NCBI GenBank assembly: GCA_018901655.1
Contig: JAHIEG010000013.1
Coordinates: 1-54,865 of the forward strand
Length of the DNA stretch: 54,865 bases
Reading direction: 5' to 3'
Source: Nanobdellota archaeon
Lineage (GTDB): Archaea > Aenigmatarchaeota > Aenigmatarchaeia > Aenigmatarchaeales > Aenigmatarchaeaceae
Of this stretch, positions 1 through 9,591 are shown in pieces (position 1 is the stretch's first letter; the number at the start of each line of letters is the position of its first letter). Under the pieces are notes generated by a model. It made no database searches and was not told the DNA's origin. It worked only from the letters and a program-made list of their open reading frames with translations. A program made the translations under genes and the position numbers.

Positions 1-5
1 AAAAT

Positions 6-197
6 ATGGAAAAATCAATTGTAAACATAAACTCAGTAGGAGTTTCATATAAATCAGGACCTGTAAAAACAGCAATGATAAACGGAAATGGCTATGCCTC
101 TTCAACAGATCTTTCAAGTCTTCAAAACATGTCAAGCGATTTAACAAGTTGTGTTGATCGAAATAATGAAAGAGTATACAAATTAATGAGTGATTAA
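6..197 (+). CDS. small hypothetical protein (63 aa)
   Basis: ORF, overlaps the next ORF start; no recognised family. Confidence 0.5.
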   Translation: MEKSIVNINSVGVSYKSGPVKTAMINGNGYASSTDLSSLQNMSSDLTSCVDRNNERVYKLMSD

Positions 198-450
198 AAT
201 GTATAGCACATCTGTAAGTTCAAAAATAGTATTTGAAAACAATAGTGAACCAAAATTAACAAAATTAGATATCAGTGTAGATGGATATAATGAAGAAAAG
301 AATCTTAAACGACATAAAAAATATTATACAAAAGAAGAATTTGAAAACGAACTTGAATATCATATCCTTGACTGGAGAATTCCTCTATGGAATACCATGT
401 TCTATGACATGGTAGATCGATTCAAAAGATGGAAATATCGAAGAATGTAA
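190..450 (+). CDS. small hypothetical protein
   Basis: ORF overlapping the previous stop; internal ATG at 199 is an alternative start. Confidence 0.5.
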   Translation: MIKMYSTSVSSKIVFENNSEPKLTKLDISVDGYNEEKNLKRHKKYYTKEEFENELEYHILDWRIPLWNTMFYDMVDRFKRWKYRRM

Positions 451-470
451 GTTGCTCTTAGGAGCAACTT
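449..470 (+). terminator. hairpin, possible terminator or processing element
   Basis: AAGTTGCTC-TTAG-GAGCAACTT, 9-bp perfect stem with 4-nt loop directly at the ORF stop, followed by TATATTCT. Confidence 0.5.
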
Positions 471-495
471 TATATTCTAAGAACCTAATTTTATT

Positions 496-2181
496 ATGCA
501 AACCCCATGGACAGATTTAAAAAAAGAAATCGCTAAACAAGTTAAGAAGATAACTAAGATTGATGTTTCAAATCTAATAGAAGAACCTAACATACTTGGA
601 CACGGAGACTTAGCCCTACCTTGTTTCGCACTATCTAAACAATTTAAAATCTCTCCTAACGAAATATCAGAAGACCTGGCTGGACAGATAAAAATAAAGT
701 ACTTTAATAAAATTGAGTCTCTTGGACCATATGTAAATTTCTACATCGATTGGAATTTATTTGGTAAAAACATTTTAAAAGAAATTAATAAAGATTATGG
801 AAAAACAAAGATTGATAAAAATAAAAATGTTATGGTCGAATTTTCTACTGCTAATACAAACAAGTCTCTACACATTGGTCATACAAGAAATATTGTAATC
901 GGAGACAGTCTTTCAAAAATAATGAGCGCTGCTGGATTTAATGTAATAAAAGTAGATTATATGGGAGATATTGGTTTGCACATTGCTAAAACAATTTATG
1001 CTTATGATCATTGGGGAAAGGGTAAAGCTCCAAAAGAAAAACCTGATGTATATATTGGTAAACTTTATTCTATGTTTGCAAAACGTATGGATAAAAAACC
1101 GGAACTAGAATTAAAAGCAAGAGAAGTTTTAAAGAAATGGGAAGAAGGAGATAAAGAGACTAGAAAAACTTGGATTAAATTAAAAAAATGGGCACTTGAA
1201 GGAATTAATGAAACATATAATCGTTTTGGAATAAAATTTGATCACGTTTATTATGAAAGTGAATTTGAAGAAAGTGGTAAAAAATTTGTAGACACGATGT
1301 TAAAAAAACAAATAGCGTTCAAGGCTGAAGAAGGTCAAATAGTTGCCAATCTAGAAAAATATGGTATTCCGAATTTTATTATTCTAAGGTCAGATGGAAC
1401 AAGTTTATATCAAACGAAAGAACTTGGTTTAATTGATGAAAAATTTACAAAATACAAGTTATTCAAATCAATTAATGTTGTTGGACGAGAGCAAGAATTA
1501 TATTTTGAACAATGCTATAAAGTAATGGATTTATTAAATCATAAAAGCGCAGGAAAGTGTCACCATCTTTCTTATGGACTTGTAATGGGAACAGAAGGAA
1601 AAATGTCTGGTCGAACAGGAGAAGCAGTATTTCTTGATAATTTATTAGACGATACTAAAAAAATAATTATGAGAGTTGTTTCCAAAAAATATAAGAAAAA
1701 AGAAGCAGAAAAAATAGCTGAAGATGTTGCAGTCGGTGCAATCAAATATGCTTTGATAAAATATTCCCCAGATAGAAGCATCATGTTTGATCAAAAGGAA
1801 ATAACAAAATACGAAGGAGATACTGGTCCTTATTTACAATATACTTATGCAAGAGCAAATTCTATTTTAAAGAAAGCTAAAAGAATTCCTAAAAACTATG
1901 ATGCAACCTTATTAACAAATGAAAGAGAAATTGGATTAATAAAACTAATAGCAAGATATCCTGAGTTTATAGAAAAATCAGCTAGAGAACTTAGACCACA
2001 TCATATGGCAAATTATGCTTACATGTTAGCAGAAACGTTTAATAATTTTTATCAAACTCTTCCAGTTATAGGAAAAGATGTTGAATTAGAAAGTGCAAGG
2101 TTAAAACTGGTTGACTCAGTAAAAACAGTTCTAGGGAACAGTTTAAGCCTGTTGGGCATACCGCTCCTAGATAAAATGTAA
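496..2181 (+). CDS. argS: arginyl-tRNA synthetase
   Basis: class I motifs SLHIGHTRN and KMSGR; ArgRS C-terminal region (GPYLQYTYARANSI). Confidence 0.97.
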   Translation: MQTPWTDLKKEIAKQVKKITKIDVSNLIEEPNILGHGDLALPCFALSKQFKISPNEISEDLAGQIKIKYFNKIESLGPYVNFYIDWNLFGKNILKEINKDYGKTKIDKNKNVMVEFSTANTNKSLHIGHTRNIVIGDSLSKIMSAAGFNVIKVDYMGDIGLHIAKTIYAYDHWGKGKAPKEKPDVYIGKLYSMFAKRMDKKPELELKAREVLKKWEEGDKETRKTWIKLKKWALEGINETYNRFGIKFDHVYYESEFEESGKKFVDTMLKKQIAFKAEEGQIVANLEKYGIPNFIILRSDGTSLYQTKELGLIDEKFTKYKLFKSINVVGREQELYFEQCYKVMDLLNHKSAGKCHHLSYGLVMGTEGKMSGRTGEAVFLDNLLDDTKKIIMRVVSKKYKKKEAEKIAEDVAVGAIKYALIKYSPDRSIMFDQKEITKYEGDTGPYLQYTYARANSILKKAKRIPKNYDATLLTNEREIGLIKLIARYPEFIEKSARELRPHHMANYAYMLAETFNNFYQTLPVIGKDVELESARLKLVDSVKTVLGNSLSLLGIPLLDKM

Positions 2182-2259
2182 ACTATTTACAAAGATTTGA
2201 AAGTTTTTTTCCATTGCTCAGTTCCTTATAACTATTTTCTATATCTCCTATCATCATAA

Positions 2260-2766
2260 TTATGAATAATTAAGCAGTGTTTGTATTTTTTCCATTGAAC
2301 TATAAAGATTATTTAAGTTCATTCCAATAATTGGAACTTGGAAATTTTTCTTATGCATCATTTCTTCAATCTCTTCTATCAATATTCCTTTACCAGGACC
2401 TCTTTTACTTCCATTTTCAACTTGATGTACACCACATGTTGAAGACATTTCAACACCAATTATACCAAGAACCTGATATTTGTTTTGAAGATAATTTTGT
2501 ACTTGATTTAAAATATCTGTTGAAAGATTTTTACAATGTTTTCTATATGAAGCATTATCATAAGAATCTTTTGTTTTTAATTTCCGATTCAAACCACCAT
2601 TATAATTAATTTGTGGACAAGGAAGCTGAATAATTCCAACACCAGACTCTGTTAACATGTCAGTAAGATCTTTTACAGCACCAGGATATTTTTCACTACC
2701 AAATGCCCTAGCATTTTGATTCAATAAACAATGCGATACAAAAACTATTTTCTTGCTTCTTTCCAT
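2260..2766 (-). CDS. DUF523-like protein
   Basis: MERSKKIVFVSHCLLNQNAR...GIIQLPCPQ...GVEMSSTCGVHQVENG; start refined from the 2859 ORF to the Met at 2766. Confidence 0.65.
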   Translation of the reverse strand: MERSKKIVFVSHCLLNQNARAFGSEKYPGAVKDLTDMLTESGVGIIQLPCPQINYNGGLNRKLKTKDSYDNASYRKHCKNLSTDILNQVQNYLQNKYQVLGIIGVEMSSTCGVHQVENGSKRGPGKGILIEEIEEMMHKKNFQVPIIGMNLNNLYSSMEKIQTLLNYS

Positions 2767-2927
2767 ATTCAACACGTCTCGGGTAATAATAAAATATGGG
2801 TATAAATGATATTTAAACTTACTTGTTGGTGGTAAGTAGTAACAAAATAAAAAAGTCAATTGTCGTATGGACTAATTGGCTTAAATATTTTACTTTGATA
2901 CTATTTTACAGTTAAAAAGGTTAAAAT

Positions 2928-3710
2928 ATGGAGATGACTGAAATTGAAGCAATGTTTAAACATCTAGGTCTTAAACATTATGAATCTAAAGCAATGATAA
3001 CACTTTTTAGTTATGGTAAAAATACTGCTGAACAAATTACTTCTTTATCTGGAATTCCATTACCTAGAGTTTATGATACAATGAATGGATTAGCAAAAAG
3101 AGGTTTTGTTTCTGTTTCTAAAACAAGACCAGAAATGTTCAAAGCAATTGATCCTAAAAGACTTCTATCTTTATTAGAGGAAGAAGAAACAAAAAAAACA
3201 AATAAAAAATTAAAAGAAATGAGCAGTATCATGCCTCAATTATTAAAACATATCAAACTAGTAGATAACGGCCACACAGATATTGAAGATGATATAATTG
3301 CTGTCATTAAACGAAGAGTCAATATTAGAAAAGATAGAGAAGAATTTCATATGTTAGCTAAAAAAGAAATTCTTGTATTTAGTGGTGACATGTCTTGGGT
3401 AAGACATGTTGAAGATCTTGTAAAAGATGCAATAAAAAGAAATGTTGATTATAAAATTATATATTGCAAAAATAATAAAGATTCTATTACAAATGCTAAC
3501 AAGTTTAAAAAATTGGGTGCAAAGGCTAAATACTTTAAAGATACAGCAGAATTAAGATGTTTAGTATTTGATAGAAAAGCTGTTTCTGTTATTATTAAAA
3601 AATATAAGGTTTCTGGAGATTTTGAATATAGCATTGTTAACATTCACAATTCGATAATTGCTGATGTATTTGCTAGACACTTTGATTCTGTTTGGAAACA
3701 GGCAAAGTAA
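2928..3710 (+). CDS. TrmB-family transcriptional regulator
   Basis: N-terminal wHTH (LGLKHYESKAMITLFSYGKNTAEQITSLSGIPLPRVYDTMNGLAKRGFV) plus TrmB-like C-terminal domain. Confidence 0.85.
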   Translation: MEMTEIEAMFKHLGLKHYESKAMITLFSYGKNTAEQITSLSGIPLPRVYDTMNGLAKRGFVSVSKTRPEMFKAIDPKRLLSLLEEEETKKTNKKLKEMSSIMPQLLKHIKLVDNGHTDIEDDIIAVIKRRVNIRKDREEFHMLAKKEILVFSGDMSWVRHVEDLVKDAIKRNVDYKIIYCKNNKDSITNANKFKKLGAKAKYFKDTAELRCLVFDRKAVSVIIKKYKVSGDFEYSIVNIHNSIIADVFARHFDSVWKQAK

Positions 3711-3740
3711 GGTTAAATCCTTTTCTGTTCAAGTTTAATT

Positions 3741-4427
3741 ATGAGTAAATTGCCACCGCTAATTACGAGAAAAAAATATATTCACGAAACCATTAAAAAT
3801 AAAATTAAAAATTACACCGATAGCTTTTATCATATAGGAGATGAAATTGAATTAACACTATCTAATATTAAACCTATTGAAATCGGTGGAAAAGAAGTTT
3901 ATCCAGATTATATCTTTCTTGGAAGAAGTTCAACAGATCAGAAAAAAATGAAATTGGTTAGAAATCTAATTCAACAACCAATTAATAAATTGATAGAAAA
4001 ATACGACCTAATAAATCAATATAAGTTTTTAAGTTTCACAGAAAACTACTTACCATACGTACCTAATGACAGAGATTATACACTTTTTACAAAAACCACA
4101 ATTAACGATAAGGAAAAAGAAAAAATAAAAGATTATTTACAAACCAATATACCGTTAATACAAAACGCACCTAAAGCAGAATTTAGAATAGAAACTTTGG
4201 ATTCCTGGAAAAGGATTCTTAGAACATTTCCTTATGAAAAGCCACATAGAGATCACATTAAAGATATCCCATTTAATTCCGTCATCCTTCAATCGAATAA
4301 TGATCCTAAAATCAACGAATTGTTAAAAAATATAAAAACAAAAACCGGAAATCCAAGAACATATGAAGAGTTTAAAATCGAAGTGAAAGAATTTCAAAAC
4401 GCAGTTGAAATCAGTCCTTGGTTTTAA
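3741..4427 (+). CDS. hypothetical protein (228 aa)
   Basis: long ORF, no recognised motif. Confidence 0.6.
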   Translation: MSKLPPLITRKKYIHETIKNKIKNYTDSFYHIGDEIELTLSNIKPIEIGGKEVYPDYIFLGRSSTDQKKMKLVRNLIQQPINKLIEKYDLINQYKFLSFTENYLPYVPNDRDYTLFTKTTINDKEKEKIKDYLQTNIPLIQNAPKAEFRIETLDSWKRILRTFPYEKPHRDHIKDIPFNSVILQSNNDPKINELLKNIKTKTGNPRTYEEFKIEVKEFQNAVEISPWF

Positions 4428-4451
4428 ATAATCTCCAGTCCAATTCTAATT

Positions 4452-4856
4452 ATGAAATTCAAATTCGTAGAACATACAGCAGATATAGGTATTGAAGCTT
4501 ATGGTGAAAATATGAAAGAAACTTTCGCAAATGCAGCTTTAGGTCTGTTTGAAATAATGATAGATACAACCAAAGTTGAAGAAAAAGAAACAATAGAAAT
4601 TACAGCCAAGGGTGAAGATATACAAAGTTTACTTTATGATTTCTTAGAACAGTTCTTAATCATTCATGATACAGACAACCTTGTCTTTTCACGGGTTGTA
4701 GTTAATAAACTAACTGATGACTTTAAGATTGAAGCAACTGCTTATGGAGAAGAGTTTGATACAAACAAACATGAAGGGCGAAGTGGAATTAAAGCAATAA
4801 CCTATCAAAGAATGAACATAACAGATAAAAAGATATTTTACTTAGTAGACATTTGA
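4452..4856 (+). CDS. archease (RtcB activator)
   Basis: MKFKFVEHTADIGIEAYGENMKETFANAALGLFEIM; neighbour of rtcB. Confidence 0.93.
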   Translation: MKFKFVEHTADIGIEAYGENMKETFANAALGLFEIMIDTTKVEEKETIEITAKGEDIQSLLYDFLEQFLIIHDTDNLVFSRVVVNKLTDDFKIEATAYGEEFDTNKHEGRSGIKAITYQRMNITDKKIFYLVDI

Positions 4857-5267
4857 ATCGCTATTATGCGTCTCGATGAATTTTACAATATCATTCTTAG
4901 AAACGTGAACAACGCGTGGCACATATTCTCCAAAAACCATCTTAGAATAATCAGCAATCTTAATAGGTTTCTCTAACATTGGGTCATAAATTAAATTATT
5001 ACAATCGCAAACAAGATGTAATTTCCATTGAACTTTACCACCATATAATTGAGGTGTTATCAATTTCAGTTTTTCATCAGTATATTTACTGAATTCTAAT
5101 ACTTGTGATATTTTATCATCTTCTAATAATCTTTTAGATATATCAGCTGCAACCACATCACAATGATTAATAAATTTTCTATCTGGAAGCCGAGAATAAC
5201 GATTAAATCGCATTTCACGAATTAGTTGTCTATGCAATTCGATTAAATATTGTTCTCCTAAACCCAT
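4842..5267 (-). CDS. hypothetical protein, possible papain/transglutaminase-like fold
   Basis: HCDVVAADISKRLL ... VQWKLHLVCDCNNLIYDPM: candidate Cys-His-Asp arrangement. Confidence 0.5.
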   Translation of the reverse strand: MGLGEQYLIELHRQLIREMRFNRYSRLPDRKFINHCDVVAADISKRLLEDDKISQVLEFSKYTDEKLKLITPQLYGGKVQWKLHLVCDCNNLIYDPMLEKPIKIADYSKMVFGEYVPRVVHVSKNDIVKFIETHNSDSNVY

Positions 5268-5319
5268 ATTATAATTACATAATAATAAACTTTTAAACTC
5301 TTCTTACGTAATAAATTAT

Positions 5320-6762
5320 ATGCAATTGAAAAAAATCGATGATGTAAGATGGGAAATACCAATAGGTTCAATTCCTGGAATGAAAGTTCCTGGTCGAATC
5401 TATGCATCTGAAAAACTAATTGAAAAAATGAAATCAGATCGAACATTAAATCAATTAGCTGGTGTGGCAACATTGCCAGGTATTTACAAACATGCTATAG
5501 TCCTACCAGATGGACATGAAGGTTATGGATTTCCTATCGGTGGAGTTGCTGCTTTAGATTTTAAAACAGGTGGAATAAGTCCAGGTGGAATTGGTTATGA
5601 TATTAATTGTGGCGTACGATTACTTAGAACAAATCTTATGGCTGACGAAGTAAAAGGTAAAATGAAAGATATTGTCAATCAAATGTTTCAAAACGTACCT
5701 TCTGGACTTGGTTCTAAAGGTTTAATTAAAGTAAAATCTCATAATGAACTTGATGAACTTCTTAGAAAAGGAGCAAGGTGGGCAGTTGAACAAGGATATG
5801 GTTGGAAAGAAGATTTAGAACGACTTGAATCAAACGGCGAACTTAAAGAAGCAGATCCATCTTGTGTTTCAGACCAAGCTAAAAAAAGAGGAATGCCTCA
5901 AACAGGATCATTAGGTTCTGGAAATCATTTTTTAGAAATTCAAAAAGTAGATAAAATTTATGACAAAGAAATTGCTAAAACATTTGGGATTGACCGAGAA
6001 GGACAAGTTATGGTTATGATTCATACTGGATCTAGAGGTCTTGGTCATCAAGTTTGTTCAGACTACTTAAGAGAAATGGAAAGAACTTACCCAGACATAG
6101 TTGCTAAATTACCAGATCGTGAATTAATTTATGCTCCAGCAGGTTCTAAACTAGCTGATCGTTATTTCAAAGCAATGGCTTGTGCTGCTAATTATGCTTG
6201 GTGTAATAGACAAATGATTGTTCATTGGGTTAGAGAAAGTTTTGAAAACGTGTTTAACAAAACTGCAAAAGAGATGGATATGAGTATTGTTTATGATGTT
6301 GCTCACAATATTGCTAAAATTGAAAATCACGAAATTGATGGGAAAATGGTTAAAGTTTACATGCATCGAAAAGGAGCGACTAGGGCTTTTCCACCAGGAC
6401 ATTCTGAACTTCCAAAGATTTATCAAAAAACAGGACAACCTGTATTATTACCAGGATCATTCGGAACAGCATCTTATGTTTTAGCTGGAACTGAGGGAGG
6501 TAAAGAAACATTTTATTCAACTGCCCATGGAGCTGGACGTGTTATGAGTAGAAGTGCTGCACTTAGACAGTTCTCCGGAGATCAAATTATAAAAAATCTT
6601 GCAAAAAAAGGAATAACAATCAAAGTAGCTAGTAAAGAAGGAGCCGCTGAGGAAGCTGATCAATGCTATAAAGACATCGACGAAATTGCCAGGGTAAGTG
6701 ATGTTGCAGGAATAGCCAAAAGAGTAGTTAGATTACTTCCTCTTGGTTGTTGCAAAGGATGA
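5320..6762 (+). CDS. rtcB: tRNA-splicing ligase RtcB
   Basis: GGVAALDFKTGGISPGGIGYDINCGVRLLRTN; GSLGSGNHFLEIQ; AHGAGRVMSR. Confidence 0.97.
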   Translation: MQLKKIDDVRWEIPIGSIPGMKVPGRIYASEKLIEKMKSDRTLNQLAGVATLPGIYKHAIVLPDGHEGYGFPIGGVAALDFKTGGISPGGIGYDINCGVRLLRTNLMADEVKGKMKDIVNQMFQNVPSGLGSKGLIKVKSHNELDELLRKGARWAVEQGYGWKEDLERLESNGELKEADPSCVSDQAKKRGMPQTGSLGSGNHFLEIQKVDKIYDKEIAKTFGIDREGQVMVMIHTGSRGLGHQVCSDYLREMERTYPDIVAKLPDRELIYAPAGSKLADRYFKAMACAANYAWCNRQMIVHWVRESFENVFNKTAKEMDMSIVYDVAHNIAKIENHEIDGKMVKVYMHRKGATRAFPPGHSELPKIYQKTGQPVLLPGSFGTASYVLAGTEGGKETFYSTAHGAGRVMSRSAALRQFSGDQIIKNLAKKGITIKVASKEGAAEEADQCYKDIDEIARVSDVAGIAKRVVRLLPLGCCKG

Positions 6763-6870
6763 ATAGTTTTCCAATTCCATTTTAGCATTTCTTATTATGT
6801 TTACAAATTCCAAACCCTTTTTATTAAGTCTATATTTATTCTTGGTTTTAATTAGAAATCCTCTTTTCAT
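6733..6870 (-). CDS. small ORF, possible winged-helix remnant (45 aa)
   Basis: MKRGFLIKTKNKYRLNKKGLEFVNIIRNAKMELENYSSFATTKRK; overlaps rtcB 3' end; not in ORF track. Confidence 0.25.
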   Translation of the reverse strand: MKRGFLIKTKNKYRLNKKGLEFVNIIRNAKMELENYSSFATTKRK

Positions 6871-6958
6871 ATTCTAAAAATTCTTATTTATTCATAATTA
6901 TAATTAAATCGAAAAGTATTTATAGTTTAGTTCAACCTGGTATAATTAAAAGACAAAT

Positions 6959-7261
6959 CTATCTTTTAATTGAAAGTTCTTCTACGTATTTTCCACTCCT
7001 ATCTGCGTATTCTTGTGAACGATCCAAAATAGATTGTACGTCTTCTTTCAATAAATTGTCTTCTGAACACATGCTTATCAAATTATTACCACAAACAGAT
7101 ACCAAGTCGTAAAAACCAAGTGACTTTTCAATATGTCTTTTTGCGCTAGTTAATTCTTTACGTAGTTTAGCATTTTTACCTTCTATATATTCAGCAATCT
7201 GCCAACTTGTCATAATTCCCAAATGATTACAATATTGTTTAAATTTATCATCATTCATCAT
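6959..7261 (-). CDS. hypothetical protein (100 aa)
   Basis: ORF in probable operon with the zincin-like gene. Confidence 0.55.
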   Translation of the reverse strand: MMNDDKFKQYCNHLGIMTSWQIAEYIEGKNAKLRKELTSAKRHIEKSLGFYDLVSVCGNNLISMCSEDNLLKEDVQSILDRSQEYADRSGKYVEELSIKR

Positions 7262-7270
7262 AAATCACCT

Positions 7271-8185
7271 TTAAGTATCTAATAGATTTCTCCAATTTAC
7301 ATCTTCAGATTCTTTTACAATTTCAGGATTAAATGTATTACAATTTTTTCCATGACATACCATGTTAAACATTGAAATGTTTTGTTCTCTTTCACCAAGT
7401 CCTGCTCCTTGGCTTTCTAATTTATCTAAATTTTCATATGCTTGTTTATGAATAGGATTATCAGAGTGATAGGCCTGAATCCAATACCCCTTTTCTAATA
7501 TTTCTAATCCTAATAATTCTTTGTAGATTTTGCTCCTATTATTTTTTTTCATTTCCACTGTTTCCCATATCATTGCTTTTGAAAATGCAGTTGCTTTCAT
7601 CTCTTCTTCAATGCCATATCCTAGATATGGATTAAGAGAATGTCCATATTCGTGGAAAAGTGTATTGAGTACCCATGGCCTCTTTTCATTTAATAAAAAT
7701 ATATCATGTTTTTCTCTGCACCCTCTATGAAACCCACCAATACTATAATTTAAATTTCTACCATATTCTTTTAAAAGCATTGCACTATCTACTACTTTTA
7801 TAATTCTATTATCTAATGGAAAATTAACATTATGTTTACTTGCTACATAATTTATTGTCTGTTTGAAAAGTTCTTGTATTTCAGAATAATTTCTAATAAA
7901 AGGAGATTGTCTAAATGCAACTACATTTGGATTTTCAGGCTTAGTTTCAAGCTTAGTTTTTTTATCACCTAATTCATATCCAATATCATCATATCCGATA
8001 CCACCTAATTCATATCCAATATCATCATATCCGATACCACCTAATTCATATCCAATATCATCATATCCGATACCACCTAATTCAATATTTTTTATACCTT
8101 CAATACCCGTGATACCTTTCAATTTATATTTATCATAACTAAAAATATCTTCCACTTTTTGTTCATAAAAGCCCGTATATCCCAT
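7271..8185 (-). CDS. zincin-like metallopeptidase with N-terminal 12-aa tandem repeats
   Basis: LFHEYGHSLNP (HExxH) with downstream EEEMKA; N-terminal ELGGIGYDDIGY x3. Confidence 0.65.
   Translation of the reverse strand: MGYTGFYEQKVEDIFSYDKYKLKGITGIEGIKNIELGGIGYDDIGYELGGIGYDDIGYELGGIGYDDIGYELGDKKTKLETKPENPNVVAFRQSPFIRNYSEIQELFKQTINYVASKHNVNFPLDNRIIKVVDSAMLLKEYGRNLNYSIGGFHRGCREKHDIFLLNEKRPWVLNTLFHEYGHSLNPYLGYGIEEEMKATAFSKAMIWETVEMKKNNRSKIYKELLGLEILEKGYWIQAYHSDNPIHKQAYENLDKLESQGAGLGEREQNISMFNMVCHGKNCNTFNPEIVKESEDVNWRNLLDT
7968..8084 (-). repeat. exact 36-bp tandem repeats (3 copies plus a partial fourth)
   Basis: CCTAATTCATATCCAATATCATCATATCCGATACCA at 7968-8003, 8004-8039, 8040-8075, then CCTAATTCA. 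Confidence 0.97.
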
Positions 8186-8284
8186 AATAATATTTACTAC
8201 TTAGTAGTATATAAATATATCTATTCATCAATAAGCTAAAATCTATATAAACGTTAAACACCTAGCTAATAAGGAGGTAATTTA

Positions 8285-8566
8285 ATGCCAGTATCAAAAG
8301 CACCATATACAAGGAGTTATGCTCATACGAAGTCTAGAGGAAGTAACTCTATGGTAGATTGTGGATATTGTGGAAAAAAAGTACCTAGATATAAGACTTT
8401 TATTAAAACTAAAGGATTTAGAATTAATGATCCTACACTTCTACAACAAATAGATACAAGATTTCTTCACTTTGGACATGAAAAAATGTATGTTTGCCCA
8501 AAATGTGCAAGACATCATAAAATAGTTCAGCCTGGAAAGACAGTAAGGAAGAAGCATTTGAAATAA
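8285..8566 (+). CDS. ribosomal protein eS26-like
   Basis: MVDCGYCGKKVPRYK...MYVCPKCARHHKIVQP; strong RBS AAGGAGGT. Confidence 0.75.
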   Translation: MPVSKAPYTRSYAHTKSRGSNSMVDCGYCGKKVPRYKTFIKTKGFRINDPTLLQQIDTRFLHFGHEKMYVCPKCARHHKIVQPGKTVRKKHLK

Positions 8567-8607
8567 CTTTAAAAGGTTTAAAACAATAATAATCTTAGGT
8601 GTTATAA

Positions 8608-8934
8608 ATGAAGATAATAGAAATAGAACCAGTATCAATGCCAGAAGCTAAAAGTATAATGGCAAAAAGAGAAAAGGTTGGAGAAATGAATTATGAGCAA
8701 AAATTAGCTCTAGAACACCTAAAATGCTTTACTAGGTTAACACCATCTGATGCAAAAAAGATGACAGAAGAGATAACAAATATAATTAAGATGTCTCCAG
8801 AAACACTAGTACAGATAATTAACATTCTACCAAAAAATGCAGATGAGTTAAGAATGATATTTGCAAGAGAGAAGTTTAGTCTCCAAGAAGAAGAAGTCAA
8901 AAAAATACTAGAAATAGTGGCTAAATTCAAATAG
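8608..8934 (+). CDS. rpoF: RNA polymerase subunit F (Rpb4)
   Basis: size, Rpb4-like helical sequence, position before DUF655. Confidence 0.9.
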   Translation: MKIIEIEPVSMPEAKSIMAKREKVGEMNYEQKLALEHLKCFTRLTPSDAKKMTEEITNIIKMSPETLVQIINILPKNADELRMIFAREKFSLQEEEVKKILEIVAKFK

Positions 8935-8943
8935 GTGAAAAAA

Positions 8944-9501
8944 ATGGTTCTAAAAGACGACAATGTAATAGTTTTAGATTTCCTATCATCTGGACACTCT
9001 AGGGGAAGAAGTGAACCAATAGCTCAAGTTATTGGAGTAAAATACTTTTCTATACTTGAAGTTGTAATTAAGAAAGATGTTATTGTTAAAAATGGTGAAA
9101 AATTATACATAGGTGGAGATAAGAGAGATAGAGTAGATCATATTAAAAGAAGAATAGGAGTTAATGAATTAAGCACATTTTCTAAATCTGAATTACCATT
9201 TATGATTAGAAAGATCGTTGAAGAAGATGAAAAAAGATTTTATGACTTTTTTAACACTGCTAGATCTGTTTCAACTAGAATGCATCAACTTGAATTATTA
9301 CCAGGAGTTGGGAAAAAACACATGTGGCAAATAATTGAAGAACGAAAGAAAGGTGTGTTTACTAGTTTTGGAGATGTTAAAGCTAGAATTAAATTACTTC
9401 CAGATCCAAAGGAAGCAGTAATCAAAAGGATTATGGAAGAAATTGAAAACGATGAAGAAAGATATAGACTTTTTGTAGCTGGAAAACCTAAACGATATTA
9501 A
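8944..9501 (+). CDS. DUF655 protein (OB and HhH)
   Basis: LELLPGVGKKHMWQIIEERKKGVFTSFGDV; next to rpoF. Confidence 0.9.
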   Translation: MVLKDDNVIVLDFLSSGHSRGRSEPIAQVIGVKYFSILEVVIKKDVIVKNGEKLYIGGDKRDRVDHIKRRIGVNELSTFSKSELPFMIRKIVEEDEKRFYDFFNTARSVSTRMHQLELLPGVGKKHMWQIIEERKKGVFTSFGDVKARIKLLPDPKEAVIKRIMEEIENDEERYRLFVAGKPKRY

Positions 9502-9591
9502 ATTCTTGTAACTATATAGTAGTTAAATAATAGATAACTTTATATACTAGCTCACCATATATATTTACTATAGAGAAGTGGTGAAACAAAA

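Noticed and set aside
1572-1784. Minus-strand ORF inside argS
   Set aside because: Antisense to a clearly conserved gene; low-complexity hydrophobic translation typical of shadow ORFs.
2331-2609. Plus-strand ORF opposite the DUF523-like gene
   Set aside because: Shadow ORF; the minus frame carries the conserved motifs.
6151-6484. ORFs on both strands within rtcB
   Set aside because: Out-of-frame or antisense to rtcB.
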